Below are positions 43,515 to 51,192 of a stretch of DNA of 64,000 bases, one piece after another; position 1 is the stretch's first letter, and every line of letters begins with the position of its first letter. The stretch comes from RHLJ01 sp040222455 (lineage in GTDB: Bacteria > Bacteroidota > Rhodothermia > Balneolales > Balneolaceae), in assembly GCA_040222455.1 (NCBI GenBank), contig JAVKDD010000020.1, positions 434,001-498,000 of the forward strand, in the 5' to 3' direction. The notes below the pieces were generated by a model that was not told the DNA's origin, did no database searches, and was given only the letters and a program-made list of their open reading frames with translations. A program made the position numbers and the translations under genes.

Positions 43515-44666
43515 TTACTTCAATAACTCTTCGGGGTTCAATCCTTTTAAGTCATCTACTACAAACTTTCGCCCTTTGCGAATAAGCACTCCATCAAGAT
43601 ACACATCAGCACCTATACAGACTAAATCCCAGTGAATATTACTAGAGTTTCCATTAGGAGCAATTTCATAATCCTTACCAAGGGTAAGGTGATTAGAGCC
43701 ATAAATTTTTTCGTCAAATAGTATATCGTACATCGGCTTCTCAATAACTGGATTTGTTCCAAAACTGAACTCACCAAATCGGCGAGCACCTTCATCAGTG
43801 TCCAGAATATCTTTAAGGGCTTCATTATTTGAAGAATCGAAATCAAGAACGATTCCATTTTCTACAACCAATTTCACAAACTCAAATGGTTTGCCTTGGT
43901 ACACAGATGGAGCATAGGTAATCTGACCATTTACGGAATTAATAATTGGAGATGTAAAAAGCTCTCCATCTGGAATATTATGTGAGCCAAAACAAGGCAC
44001 CCAATTTTGTCCTTTTACAGAAAACTTAATATCAGTTCCATCACCTTTTAAATGTATGATATCTGTTTTACGAAGACGAGCCTCAAGTGGCTCCATTTCC
44101 TTCTTAAGTTTAGCATAATCAACTAAACAAGCGTCGTAATAAAATTTAGTAAACTCTCGCGTGGGCATTTTAGCATTCATAGCAAATGCGGAAGACGGGT
44201 AACGCATAATACACCATTTGGTATTATTTACACGTTCGTCGAAATGGACAGGCTTTAAAAAGTTTTCTGAGTAAGCTTTATTAGCATCTTTACTAGCTTG
44301 AGAATTCTCATAGATATTTTCAGAAGCTCGAATTCCGATAAATACATCCATTTGCTTCATCAATGGAAGTTGATCTACAGAAGCTTGATTTTTCCAAAAC
44401 TCAGTGTTTCCTTTTTGAACAAGTATTTTTTGGGTTTCCGTATCCTCAATCTGTACAAAAGGATGAGCACCTTTTTCTCTTATTTGTTCAACAAGTGAAC
44501 GCAATAGATTAATACCATTAAGTCCAATAAGTTGAACCATTACATTCTCACCCTCTTGAAGTTGTGTAGAATGTTCGAGAATTAGAGTTGCAAGATCATG
44601 ATCGTTTTGTGAAATCACTTTATGTCTTAGATTGAGTTGTGGTTTATTAGCGTTACGATGATTCAA
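43515..44666 (-). CDS. M29-family (AmpS-like) metallo-aminopeptidase
   Basis: This 383-residue cytoplasmic exopeptidase would remove N-terminal residues from peptides with two metal ions. Family features are GDGTDIKFSVKGQ, the SHNIPDGELFTSP metal motif, FGEFSFGTNP, the H/D-containing YGSNHLTLGKDYE, and SSNIHWDLVCIG. No ATG lies upstream of the conserved LATLILEHSTQLQEGE. The start is either the TTG at 44666 or a GTG near 44618; I keep the longer form. It is followed by the membrane LuxR gene after 10 bases. Confidence 0.87.
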   Translation of the reverse strand: MNHRNANKPQLNLRHKVISQNDHDLATLILEHSTQLQEGENVMVQLIGLNGINLLRSLVEQIREKGAHPFVQIEDTETQKILVQKGNTEFWKNQASVDQLPLMKQMDVFIGIRASENIYENSQASKDANKAYSENFLKPVHFDERVNNTKWCIMRYPSSAFAMNAKMPTREFTKFYYDACLVDYAKLKKEMEPLEARLRKTDIIHLKGDGTDIKFSVKGQNWVPCFGSHNIPDGELFTSPIINSVNGQITYAPSVYQGKPFEFVKLVVENGIVLDFDSSNNEALKDILDTDEGARRFGEFSFGTNPVIEKPMYDILFDEKIYGSNHLTLGKDYEIAPNGNSSNIHWDLVCIGADVYLDGVLIRKGRKFVVDDLKGLNPEELLK

Positions 44667-44695
44667 ATGTAAGAAAAGCTCATCTTAATCGTATA

Positions 44696-45313
44696 TCAAT
44701 TACTCAAATTCACAATATGGTCACAAAGTTCAATTTCTTTAGGATCGTTTGAAGCAAGAATAATAAGAGTTCCTTGTTTTTTTTGTTGAGTAATAATGTT
44801 AGCAACTAAATCATGACCTTTCTCATCCAAATTAGAACCTGGTTCATCCAAAAAAAGAATTTCTGAATTTCTAATTAAAGCAGATGCAAGTTTAATGCGT
44901 TGCTGTTGACCGGTTGATAGTTGTTTGAACAATTGAGTTCCAAATCCTTTCATCTGTACAAACTCGAGAACATCAATGATTTGATTTCGATTTATTACTT
45001 CGCTACTTACTTCTTGAACAAATTGAAGGTTTTCAATAGCGGTAAGTTCGCTATAAAGATTTATATAAGGTGCGGTATAACTGATTATAGACTTTACATA
45101 TTCTTTGGAAAGAGGTTGAGAATCTCTTCTCCAAATAATGGTTCCCTTTTTAGGACGTAGTAATTGCCCCAGACACTTTAACAGTGTAGACTTTCCACTA
45201 CCGTTTGCACCCGAAACTCCAAGCACACCTTCGGAGTGACTAAAAGAAAGTTCGTTAAAAACCGTTCTACGATTATAGGTTTTAGTAAGTTGTAGTACCT
45301 CTAATGAAAGCAT
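44696..45313 (-). CDS. ABC transporter ATP-binding protein
   Basis: This 205-residue ATPase has Walker A GANGSGKST, signature LSTGQQQRIKLA, Walker B ILFLDEP and a SNLD D-loop. The short length and single domain resemble CcmA-like or other small exporter ATPases. No permease gene is adjacent, so its partner must be elsewhere. The ATG at 45313 is chosen over a TTG five codons earlier. It is divergent from the acidic unknown gene. Confidence 0.9.
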   Translation of the reverse strand: MLSLEVLQLTKTYNRRTVFNELSFSHSEGVLGVSGANGSGKSTLLKCLGQLLRPKKGTIIWRRDSQPLSKEYVKSIISYTAPYINLYSELTAIENLQFVQEVSSEVINRNQIIDVLEFVQMKGFGTQLFKQLSTGQQQRIKLASALIRNSEILFLDEPGSNLDEKGHDLVANIITQQKKQGTLIILASNDPKEIELCDHIVNLSN

Positions 45314-45444
45314 TTTGAAAGGTAGCAAGTTAAATCAAAATTACAGAACGTAATTTTCTTCATATAATGTAAATAAATCTTCACGAAATTAGGTTGTAAA
45401 GCGGTTGAAGTCGTACTATTTTCAATCAGCTATTTAAATTCTGT

Positions 45445-47199
45445 ATGCAAAAAGTAATAGATCAAATAACAGATCATCTTGTAACTCTGGTTACTACCGA
45501 TAAGGAAAGTTATAATCCGAAAGAGCTGCTTAAATCCGGTATCCCATCATTCGTAGTTGAACGGATTAGGTTGTTATTAGAAGATAAGGTAAAAGAAGAA
45601 ATAGGAATCATTAAGCCAATATGGTTTAACATAGACACTAAATTAGTTGCAGACTCGCTCAAGGACTATATCCGATCTGCGGTAAGTAGTTCTCACATCC
45701 CTAAGTCTCATCTGTATGATATTATAAATACAGTTATAAAAGATATTGTTTATGTGTTTGTAGAACCTCGAAAAAATATGGCGGAATACATTTTTCGGGA
45801 AAATGATGTGCTTACTCTACATGAAATTGAAGAGCGGTGCAATCGATTAACAATCTATAAACATTTTGGTGCTGCTATTCCCTTATATATGAAAAAAAGG
45901 GATTTAGAAACACTATCAAAAGACCGCTGTAAAGATTTAATATTTAAGTTTGATACAAAGTTAGTAGCCGCATACACTGCCCAAGATTGGGCTCAAAAGC
46001 TAGAGCAGCTATTTATACTATTTGGCGGTAAGCTAAATCCTATTCTCTTGTCTACTTTTTTTGAGGATAAAGGATTATATGGAATGGCAGGTAAGTTCGA
46101 GCAAATAGATGGCAGTCTTACAAAAAAAGATTTCATATCAATTATTTCATCAGAAGATATTAATGCGTTTAACCCTGAATTAAGAAAAAAAGGTTTAGAT
46201 GAAGTAGAAAAGGAAATAGCTTCTAAGGAAGCAAAAAAATTATCTGAAAAAGACGACAGAGAACAGGCACTAATTGAAGGCTTTTTTGGAAATTATGAAA
46301 CACCAGATGACGAAAGTCAGACTCTAGTAGGTCAGTTCGCTGATGGAAGCTTGAGTGACGAAGAAATGTCGGAATTGCTATCGGATATTGCTGGAGACGG
46401 AGTTGTAGAATTAGACAGCTACGAACAGGTCGATTCTTTGAATAAACTCTTTTCTCTAAATAATGAAGAAGATGAAGATGCACAGGTTTCTGAAACGTCA
46501 GAGGAAATAGCGGCAAAACTTAAAGAGCAAAACGACGGTGATGCTGAAGAAATAATAGAATTTAGAGAGAACCTTGTTTCAATTTTAGATCAGGCAAAGC
46601 ATTCGTTTGAGAATATTGATAAGAAAGAAGATTACACTGAAAACGTAGTCGAACAAGACCTTGCTCAGGGAAAAGATGAAGAGGAAACCAAAGACACCGA
46701 ATCATCTCAAAGTGATAACGAAGATCAGGGTGAAGAGCTTATCTCAAACGAAGAAGCTGAGGCAAAGCCTGTTTGGGCTCAATTTATCAACGAAGATCAA
46801 ATGGAAGTCTTGTTAGGGGGAGAACGTAATAAAGCGAGCGAAAATCCTGAGATTGTCGAAAACTCAGAGGAAGAAGAGGAAATAGAAGTTGATGATGTTT
46901 ACACAGAAAACCCCTTTATAGAAGAAAATAAAACAGATGATTTAATAGACCTAGAAAATGATCTTAAAGATATTTTGGAAGACCGAAAACTAGAGTTTAT
47001 CGAAGTCATTTTTAAAGGATCAGAAATTAAATACGATAAGGCATTGAACAAGTTTGATGAGTTTAAAAATTGGAAAGAAGCGTCAAAATTCATCCAAAAA
47101 GAAGTTTTTTTGAAAAACGATGTGGACATGTTCACAGGAGCTACAGTTGATTTTACAGATCGTATACACCAGTATTTTAATGGAAAAAATAATAGTTGA
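45445..47199 (+). CDS. Unrecognised acidic cytoplasmic protein upstream of pccB
   Basis: I do not recognise this 584-residue protein. Residues 1-260 are mixed helical with conserved-looking blocks (GIPSFVVERIRLLLEDKVKE, EPRKNMAEYIFRENDVLTL, LEQLFILFGG). Residues 260-500 are very acidic and low in complexity (EEEEEIEVDD, DEEETKDTESS), probably disordered. Residues 500-584 form a second helical domain (KALNKFDEFKNWKEASKFI). No signal peptide or membrane segment is present. Its stop is 8 bases before the pccB ATG and the coding end supplies the pccB ribosome site, so the two are translationally linked. Confidence 0.8.
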   Translation: MQKVIDQITDHLVTLVTTDKESYNPKELLKSGIPSFVVERIRLLLEDKVKEEIGIIKPIWFNIDTKLVADSLKDYIRSAVSSSHIPKSHLYDIINTVIKDIVYVFVEPRKNMAEYIFRENDVLTLHEIEERCNRLTIYKHFGAAIPLYMKKRDLETLSKDRCKDLIFKFDTKLVAAYTAQDWAQKLEQLFILFGGKLNPILLSTFFEDKGLYGMAGKFEQIDGSLTKKDFISIISSEDINAFNPELRKKGLDEVEKEIASKEAKKLSEKDDREQALIEGFFGNYETPDDESQTLVGQFADGSLSDEEMSELLSDIAGDGVVELDSYEQVDSLNKLFSLNNEEDEDAQVSETSEEIAAKLKEQNDGDAEEIIEFRENLVSILDQAKHSFENIDKKEDYTENVVEQDLAQGKDEEETKDTESSQSDNEDQGEELISNEEAEAKPVWAQFINEDQMEVLLGGERNKASENPEIVENSEEEEEIEVDDVYTENPFIEENKTDDLIDLENDLKDILEDRKLEFIEVIFKGSEIKYDKALNKFDEFKNWKEASKFIQKEVFLKNDVDMFTGATVDFTDRIHQYFNGKNNS

Positions 47200-47207
47200 G
47201 GAGTATG

Positions 47208-48758
47208 ATGGAAGCTAATGATAAGGTTGAACGACTACTTGAACTTCGTAAAGAGGCACTAATGGGTGGTGGGCAGGCTCGAATTGAAAAGCAACATGAA
47301 AAGGGAAAACTAACTGCGAGAGAACGTGTTAACTTATTACTCGATAAAGGAAGTTTCGAGGAAATTGATGCTTTTGTAACGCATAGAAGTACTGCTTTTG
47401 GGCTTGATAAGCAGAAGTTTTTAGGCGATGGGGTGATCACAGGTTTTGGAAAAATACACGGAAAGCCTGTATATGTATTTAGCCAGGATTTCACAGTTTT
47501 TGGTGGTTCTCTCTCAGAAACTCACGCCGAGAAAATCTGTAAGATTATGGATTTGGCAATAAAGAATGGTATCCCAGTAATCGGCTTGAACGACTCAGGT
47601 GGTGCTCGAATTCAGGAAGGGGTAACCTCACTTGGTGGCTATGCAGAAGTATTTTGGCGAAATACGATGGCTTCAGGAGTCGTGCCTCAAATATCGGCGG
47701 TTATGGGCCCTTGCGCCGGTGGTGCGGTTTATAGTCCAGCACTTACGGATTTTATTTTTATGGTAGAAAATACCAGTTATATGTTTGTTACAGGTCCAAA
47801 TGTTGTAAAAACTGTAACTCATGAAGAAGTAACTTCCGAAGAGCTAGGTGGCGCTACCACACACAATACAAAATCGGGAGTGGCACATTTTGCTACTGCT
47901 AATGATGCAATTTGTTTACAGGAAATACGAAAGTTGATGAGTTATATCCCACAAAATTGTGAGGAGAAAGTTCCAAATATACCATCAAAAGATCCCGATG
48001 CTTCAAAAGCTAAAGCACTAGAAACGATTGTACCTTTAAATCCTAATAAACCTTACGATATGCATGAGGTAATTCAAGGGATTGTAGACAAAGATTCATT
48101 TTATGAGGTACAAAAAGATTATGCCGAAAGCATCATTGTTGGCTTTGCACGAATCGGCGGTAGAAGTGTCGGTATTGTAGCAAATCAACCTCTTTCTTTG
48201 GCTGGAGTTTTGGGTATACGGTCATCATTAAAAGGTGCCCGATTTGTTCGTTTCTGTGATGCATTCAATATTCCTCTTGTGGTGTTTGAAGATGTTCCAG
48301 GCTTTTTGCCAGGAACTGATCAGGAATGGGGTGGAATTATAAAACATGGAGCAAAGTTATTGTATGCTTTCTGTGAAGCGACAGTTCCAAAAATGACTGT
48401 AATTACACGAAAAGCGTATGGTGGAGCTTATGACGTAATGAATTCTAAGCACATACGTTCTGACTATAATGTGGCTTGGCCAACAGCTGAGATTGCAGTT
48501 ATGGGCACCAAAGGAGCTGTAGAGATTATTTTTAGAAGAGAAATAGGCAAAGCAGAAGATCCTGTTGCTAAGCAGAAAGAGCTGGAAGACGAATATTCAA
48601 AAGAATTTGCTCATCCATACAAAGCAGCTGCCAGAGGATTTATTGATGATGTGATTTTACCGTCAGAAACGAGATTAAAACTCATTAAAATGTTGGAAAT
48701 CACCCAGCATAAAGTGGACACTGTACCTAAGAAAAAGCATGATAATTTACCGCTTTAG
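47208..48758 (+). CDS. pccB: Acyl-CoA (propionyl-CoA) carboxylase beta subunit
   Basis: This carboxyltransferase subunit moves CO2 from carboxybiotin to propionyl-CoA or a related acyl-CoA. From the ATG at 47208 it is 516 residues, typical for PccB. The N-half contains GKLTARERVNLLLDKGSFEE, LNDSGGARIQEGV and MGPCAGGAVYSPA, which form the acyl-CoA oxyanion site. The C-half contains VFEDVPGFLPGTDQEWGGII and RKAYGGAYDVMNS, the biotin side. The alpha (biotin carboxylase/biotin carrier) subunit is not in the window. ATG 47205 is an equal alternative; GAGGAG just upstream is the ribosome site. Confidence 0.95.
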   Translation: MEANDKVERLLELRKEALMGGGQARIEKQHEKGKLTARERVNLLLDKGSFEEIDAFVTHRSTAFGLDKQKFLGDGVITGFGKIHGKPVYVFSQDFTVFGGSLSETHAEKICKIMDLAIKNGIPVIGLNDSGGARIQEGVTSLGGYAEVFWRNTMASGVVPQISAVMGPCAGGAVYSPALTDFIFMVENTSYMFVTGPNVVKTVTHEEVTSEELGGATTHNTKSGVAHFATANDAICLQEIRKLMSYIPQNCEEKVPNIPSKDPDASKAKALETIVPLNPNKPYDMHEVIQGIVDKDSFYEVQKDYAESIIVGFARIGGRSVGIVANQPLSLAGVLGIRSSLKGARFVRFCDAFNIPLVVFEDVPGFLPGTDQEWGGIIKHGAKLLYAFCEATVPKMTVITRKAYGGAYDVMNSKHIRSDYNVAWPTAEIAVMGTKGAVEIIFRREIGKAEDPVAKQKELEDEYSKEFAHPYKAAARGFIDDVILPSETRLKLIKMLEITQHKVDTVPKKKHDNLPL

Positions 48759-48812
48759 GAATTAGGAATTAGGAATTAGGAATTAGGAATTAGGAATTAG
48801 GAATTAGGAATT
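48757..48812. repeat. Eight-copy heptamer tandem repeat AGGAATT
   Basis: Eight perfect AGGAATT units follow one another, 56 bases in all. The first unit overlaps the TAG stop codon of pccB. The array lies between convergent pccB and the thioesterase gene. Copy number should vary by slipped-strand replication, without changing either protein. Confidence 0.97.
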
Positions 48813-48854
48813 GAGTTTAGTGCGCCGATATCTTGATAGATATATCATATAGAT

Positions 48855-49283
48855 TTATTTCCTATCAACAATAGCTAACGTACAGCGTGAAGTGCAAACA
48901 AGTTTCCCTCGTTCATCAACAATTTTTGTTTCCCAAACATGAATTGTACGACCAATTTGAATTGGTTTTGCTGTTCCGGTTACTTTTCCACCTTCCGGTA
49001 CTGGGCGATGATGATTTGCATTAATCTCAACACCAGCCGCTGTTTTATTCACTGCCAAGTAAGTCCATGCACCTACGGAACATAATGTTTCAGCGAGTGC
49101 AACAGAAGCTCCACCATGTAGAACCCGAAATGGCTGAACCGTATTTTCGTTTACAGGCATTTCAGCAATAACTTCTTGAGTACTAATTTTTAGGAATTTA
49201 ATTCCTAATGCAGTACCCATATTTGATTGGTTATGATTTAAAAACCAATTTATTTTTTCTTTTATGGAATCTTCTATAATCAT
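48855..49283 (-). CDS. Hotdog-fold thioesterase of YdiI/MenI/PaaI type
   Basis: From the ATG at 49283 this is 142 residues, one hotdog domain. The motif PFRVLHGGASVALAET contains H56 and E65, at the place of the catalytic pair of E. coli YdiI (MenI, the DHNA-CoA thioesterase of menaquinone synthesis) and EntH. GVEINANHHRPVPEGG also follows those proteins closely. The role may be menaquinone synthesis or general acyl-CoA hydrolysis; its place opposite a beta-oxidation operon favours either. A longer TTG frame to 49376 is rejected. Confidence 0.88.
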   Translation of the reverse strand: MIIEDSIKEKINWFLNHNQSNMGTALGIKFLKISTQEVIAEMPVNENTVQPFRVLHGGASVALAETLCSVGAWTYLAVNKTAAGVEINANHHRPVPEGGKVTGTAKPIQIGRTIHVWETKIVDERGKLVCTSRCTLAIVDRK

Positions 49284-49390
49284 TACTTGCTTAACAGTGT
49301 TAAGTTGAGTATTTATTTTACTGGAACCGCTTTCATGTTTTCCCTTGAAAGTGTATCTACCGTTACATAGTAACAAGTCTGATTGAAAGT

Positions 49391-51178
49391 ATGAAATATG
49401 AACCAGCTGTAGTACCTCTTTTGTTGGAAGAGGGAATGAAAAAAAACAAATTAGGAATACTTTCTGCTGTAAAGCGGAAAGGAGAATGGATTGAAACTTC
49501 CGTAAAAGACTTCAAACATAAAGTACGTCATTTAGCATTAGGCTTGTACCAACTTGGTGTTAGAAAAGGAGATCGCGTCTCCATTCATTCTGAGAACAGT
49601 ACTGAATGGTTAATTTGTGATCAGGCAGTTCTTTCACTTGGTGCTGTAAATGTTGCAGTATACACTACTCAACCTGCCGATCAAATCAAATATATTCTTG
49701 AGAATTCAGAATCTATTGTTCACATCGTTTCAAACGATGAATTATTCAAAGAAACGAAACCTTTAATAAAAGATATTACATCTATTAAGGCGGTGATTAG
49801 TATTCAGCCTTCTTCCCATAAAAAATTAAAATCGTTTGAAGAAGTTATTAAAATAGGAGAAGAGCTTAATTCTGATCAACCTTCTCTATTTGATGAACTA
49901 AGAAATGCAATCTCACCTGAAGATTTAGCAAATATAAATTATACTTCAGGAACAACAGGAGTGCCGAAAGGTGTGATGCTAACGCACATGAATTTGGCAT
50001 CGAATGCAATCGCTTCTCTCGAAAGAATGCCTTTTAATGGAGAGGATTTTGAATCGCCAAAAATTCTTTCATATCTACCATTGGCTCATATGCTCGAACG
50101 AATTGCTTCCTATTTGTATATCTGTTCTGGAGCATCCATTTATTATGTGGAAGATGTTCAGGATTTTAGAACCGATCTTGTAACTATAAAACCTATTTAT
50201 TTCGCCACGGTACCAAGGCTTCTCGAAAAGATAATGACTGGGGTAAAAGTCCGTGGTCAAGAATTCTCTGGTATTAAGAAAAGGCTCTATTATTGGGCAA
50301 TCAAATTTGCTGAAGAATATGATCCAGAGCAACCTTTAGAAGGGTTTAAAGCAATGCAATGGAACTTTGCAGATAAGTTGGTCTACTCAAAAATTAGAGA
50401 AGGAATGGGGGGGAATTTAATTGGAACAACGGTAGGTGGTGCGGCATTGGCACCTAATGTTATGCGTTTTTTTAATGGGATTGGTCTTAAATGCGGGATG
50501 GGATATGGTCTTACAGAAACCTCACCTGTAATGACCTCAAGCTTACCCGATGTAATCAGAATCGGATCAGCGGGAAAAGCATTGGAAGATGTAGAAATTC
50601 GAATAGCGGAAGATGGAGAGATTCAAACAAAAGGTCCGAATTTGATGAAGGGATACTACAAACTTCCCGATAAAACTGCAGAAGTTATGACTGATGATGA
50701 CTGGTTTTGTACAGGTGATATTGGACATTTAGATGATGAAGGTTGGTTATTTATAACCGACAGAAAGAAATCGATGTTTAAACTTTCTACCGGAAAGTAT
50801 GTAGCTCCACAGCCTATTGAGAACGCATTAATTAATAGTGGATTTATCGATCAAGCAATGGTGATAGGTAGCGAAGAAAAATTCTGTGCAGCCTTAATTG
50901 TTCCTGACTGGGCAAACATGGAAAAGAGATTTAAACAAAAGGATAAAGTGTTTCCAACTGAGGGAAGAACCACTAATGAAATAATAAATAGAAAAATTCA
51001 GCTCGAGGTAGACAAAATAAACAAGAAACTTCCTCATTGGGAACAAATAAAAAAATTCTTACTTCTTGAAACTCCATTTAGTATTGATAAAGGAGAACTA
51101 ACTCCAAAAATGAGTATAAAGAGAAGTGCTGTAAAACAGAATTATAAGGCTGAGATAGAATCAATTTATAGAGATTAG
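49391..51178 (+). CDS. fadD: Long-chain acyl-CoA synthetase (AMP-forming)
   Basis: This 595-residue ligase activates fatty acids to acyl-CoA through an acyl-AMP. The AMP-binding P-loop YTSGTTGVPKG is at 184-194. SYLPLAHMLER, MGYGLTETSPV and WFCTGDIGHLDDEGWLFITD mark the adenylate site and hinge, and K of the final GELTPKMSIKR block is the expected catalytic lysine. It is the long-chain (FadD15/bubblegum-like) type by length. It is first in a run with fadN-like, thiolase and 2,4-dienoyl-CoA reductase genes, so it feeds beta-oxidation. The gap to the next gene is 14 bases. Confidence 0.94.
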   Translation: MKYEPAVVPLLLEEGMKKNKLGILSAVKRKGEWIETSVKDFKHKVRHLALGLYQLGVRKGDRVSIHSENSTEWLICDQAVLSLGAVNVAVYTTQPADQIKYILENSESIVHIVSNDELFKETKPLIKDITSIKAVISIQPSSHKKLKSFEEVIKIGEELNSDQPSLFDELRNAISPEDLANINYTSGTTGVPKGVMLTHMNLASNAIASLERMPFNGEDFESPKILSYLPLAHMLERIASYLYICSGASIYYVEDVQDFRTDLVTIKPIYFATVPRLLEKIMTGVKVRGQEFSGIKKRLYYWAIKFAEEYDPEQPLEGFKAMQWNFADKLVYSKIREGMGGNLIGTTVGGAALAPNVMRFFNGIGLKCGMGYGLTETSPVMTSSLPDVIRIGSAGKALEDVEIRIAEDGEIQTKGPNLMKGYYKLPDKTAEVMTDDDWFCTGDIGHLDDEGWLFITDRKKSMFKLSTGKYVAPQPIENALINSGFIDQAMVIGSEEKFCAALIVPDWANMEKRFKQKDKVFPTEGRTTNEIINRKIQLEVDKINKKLPHWEQIKKFLLLETPFSIDKGELTPKMSIKRSAVKQNYKAEIESIYRD

Positions 51179-51192
51179 AGAGGTATTTGAAG

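Noticed and set aside
48757..48812. CRISPR array or telomere-like repeat
   Set aside because: The units are 7 bases with no spacers, so this is a simple tandem repeat; it is internal to the chromosome between two genes.
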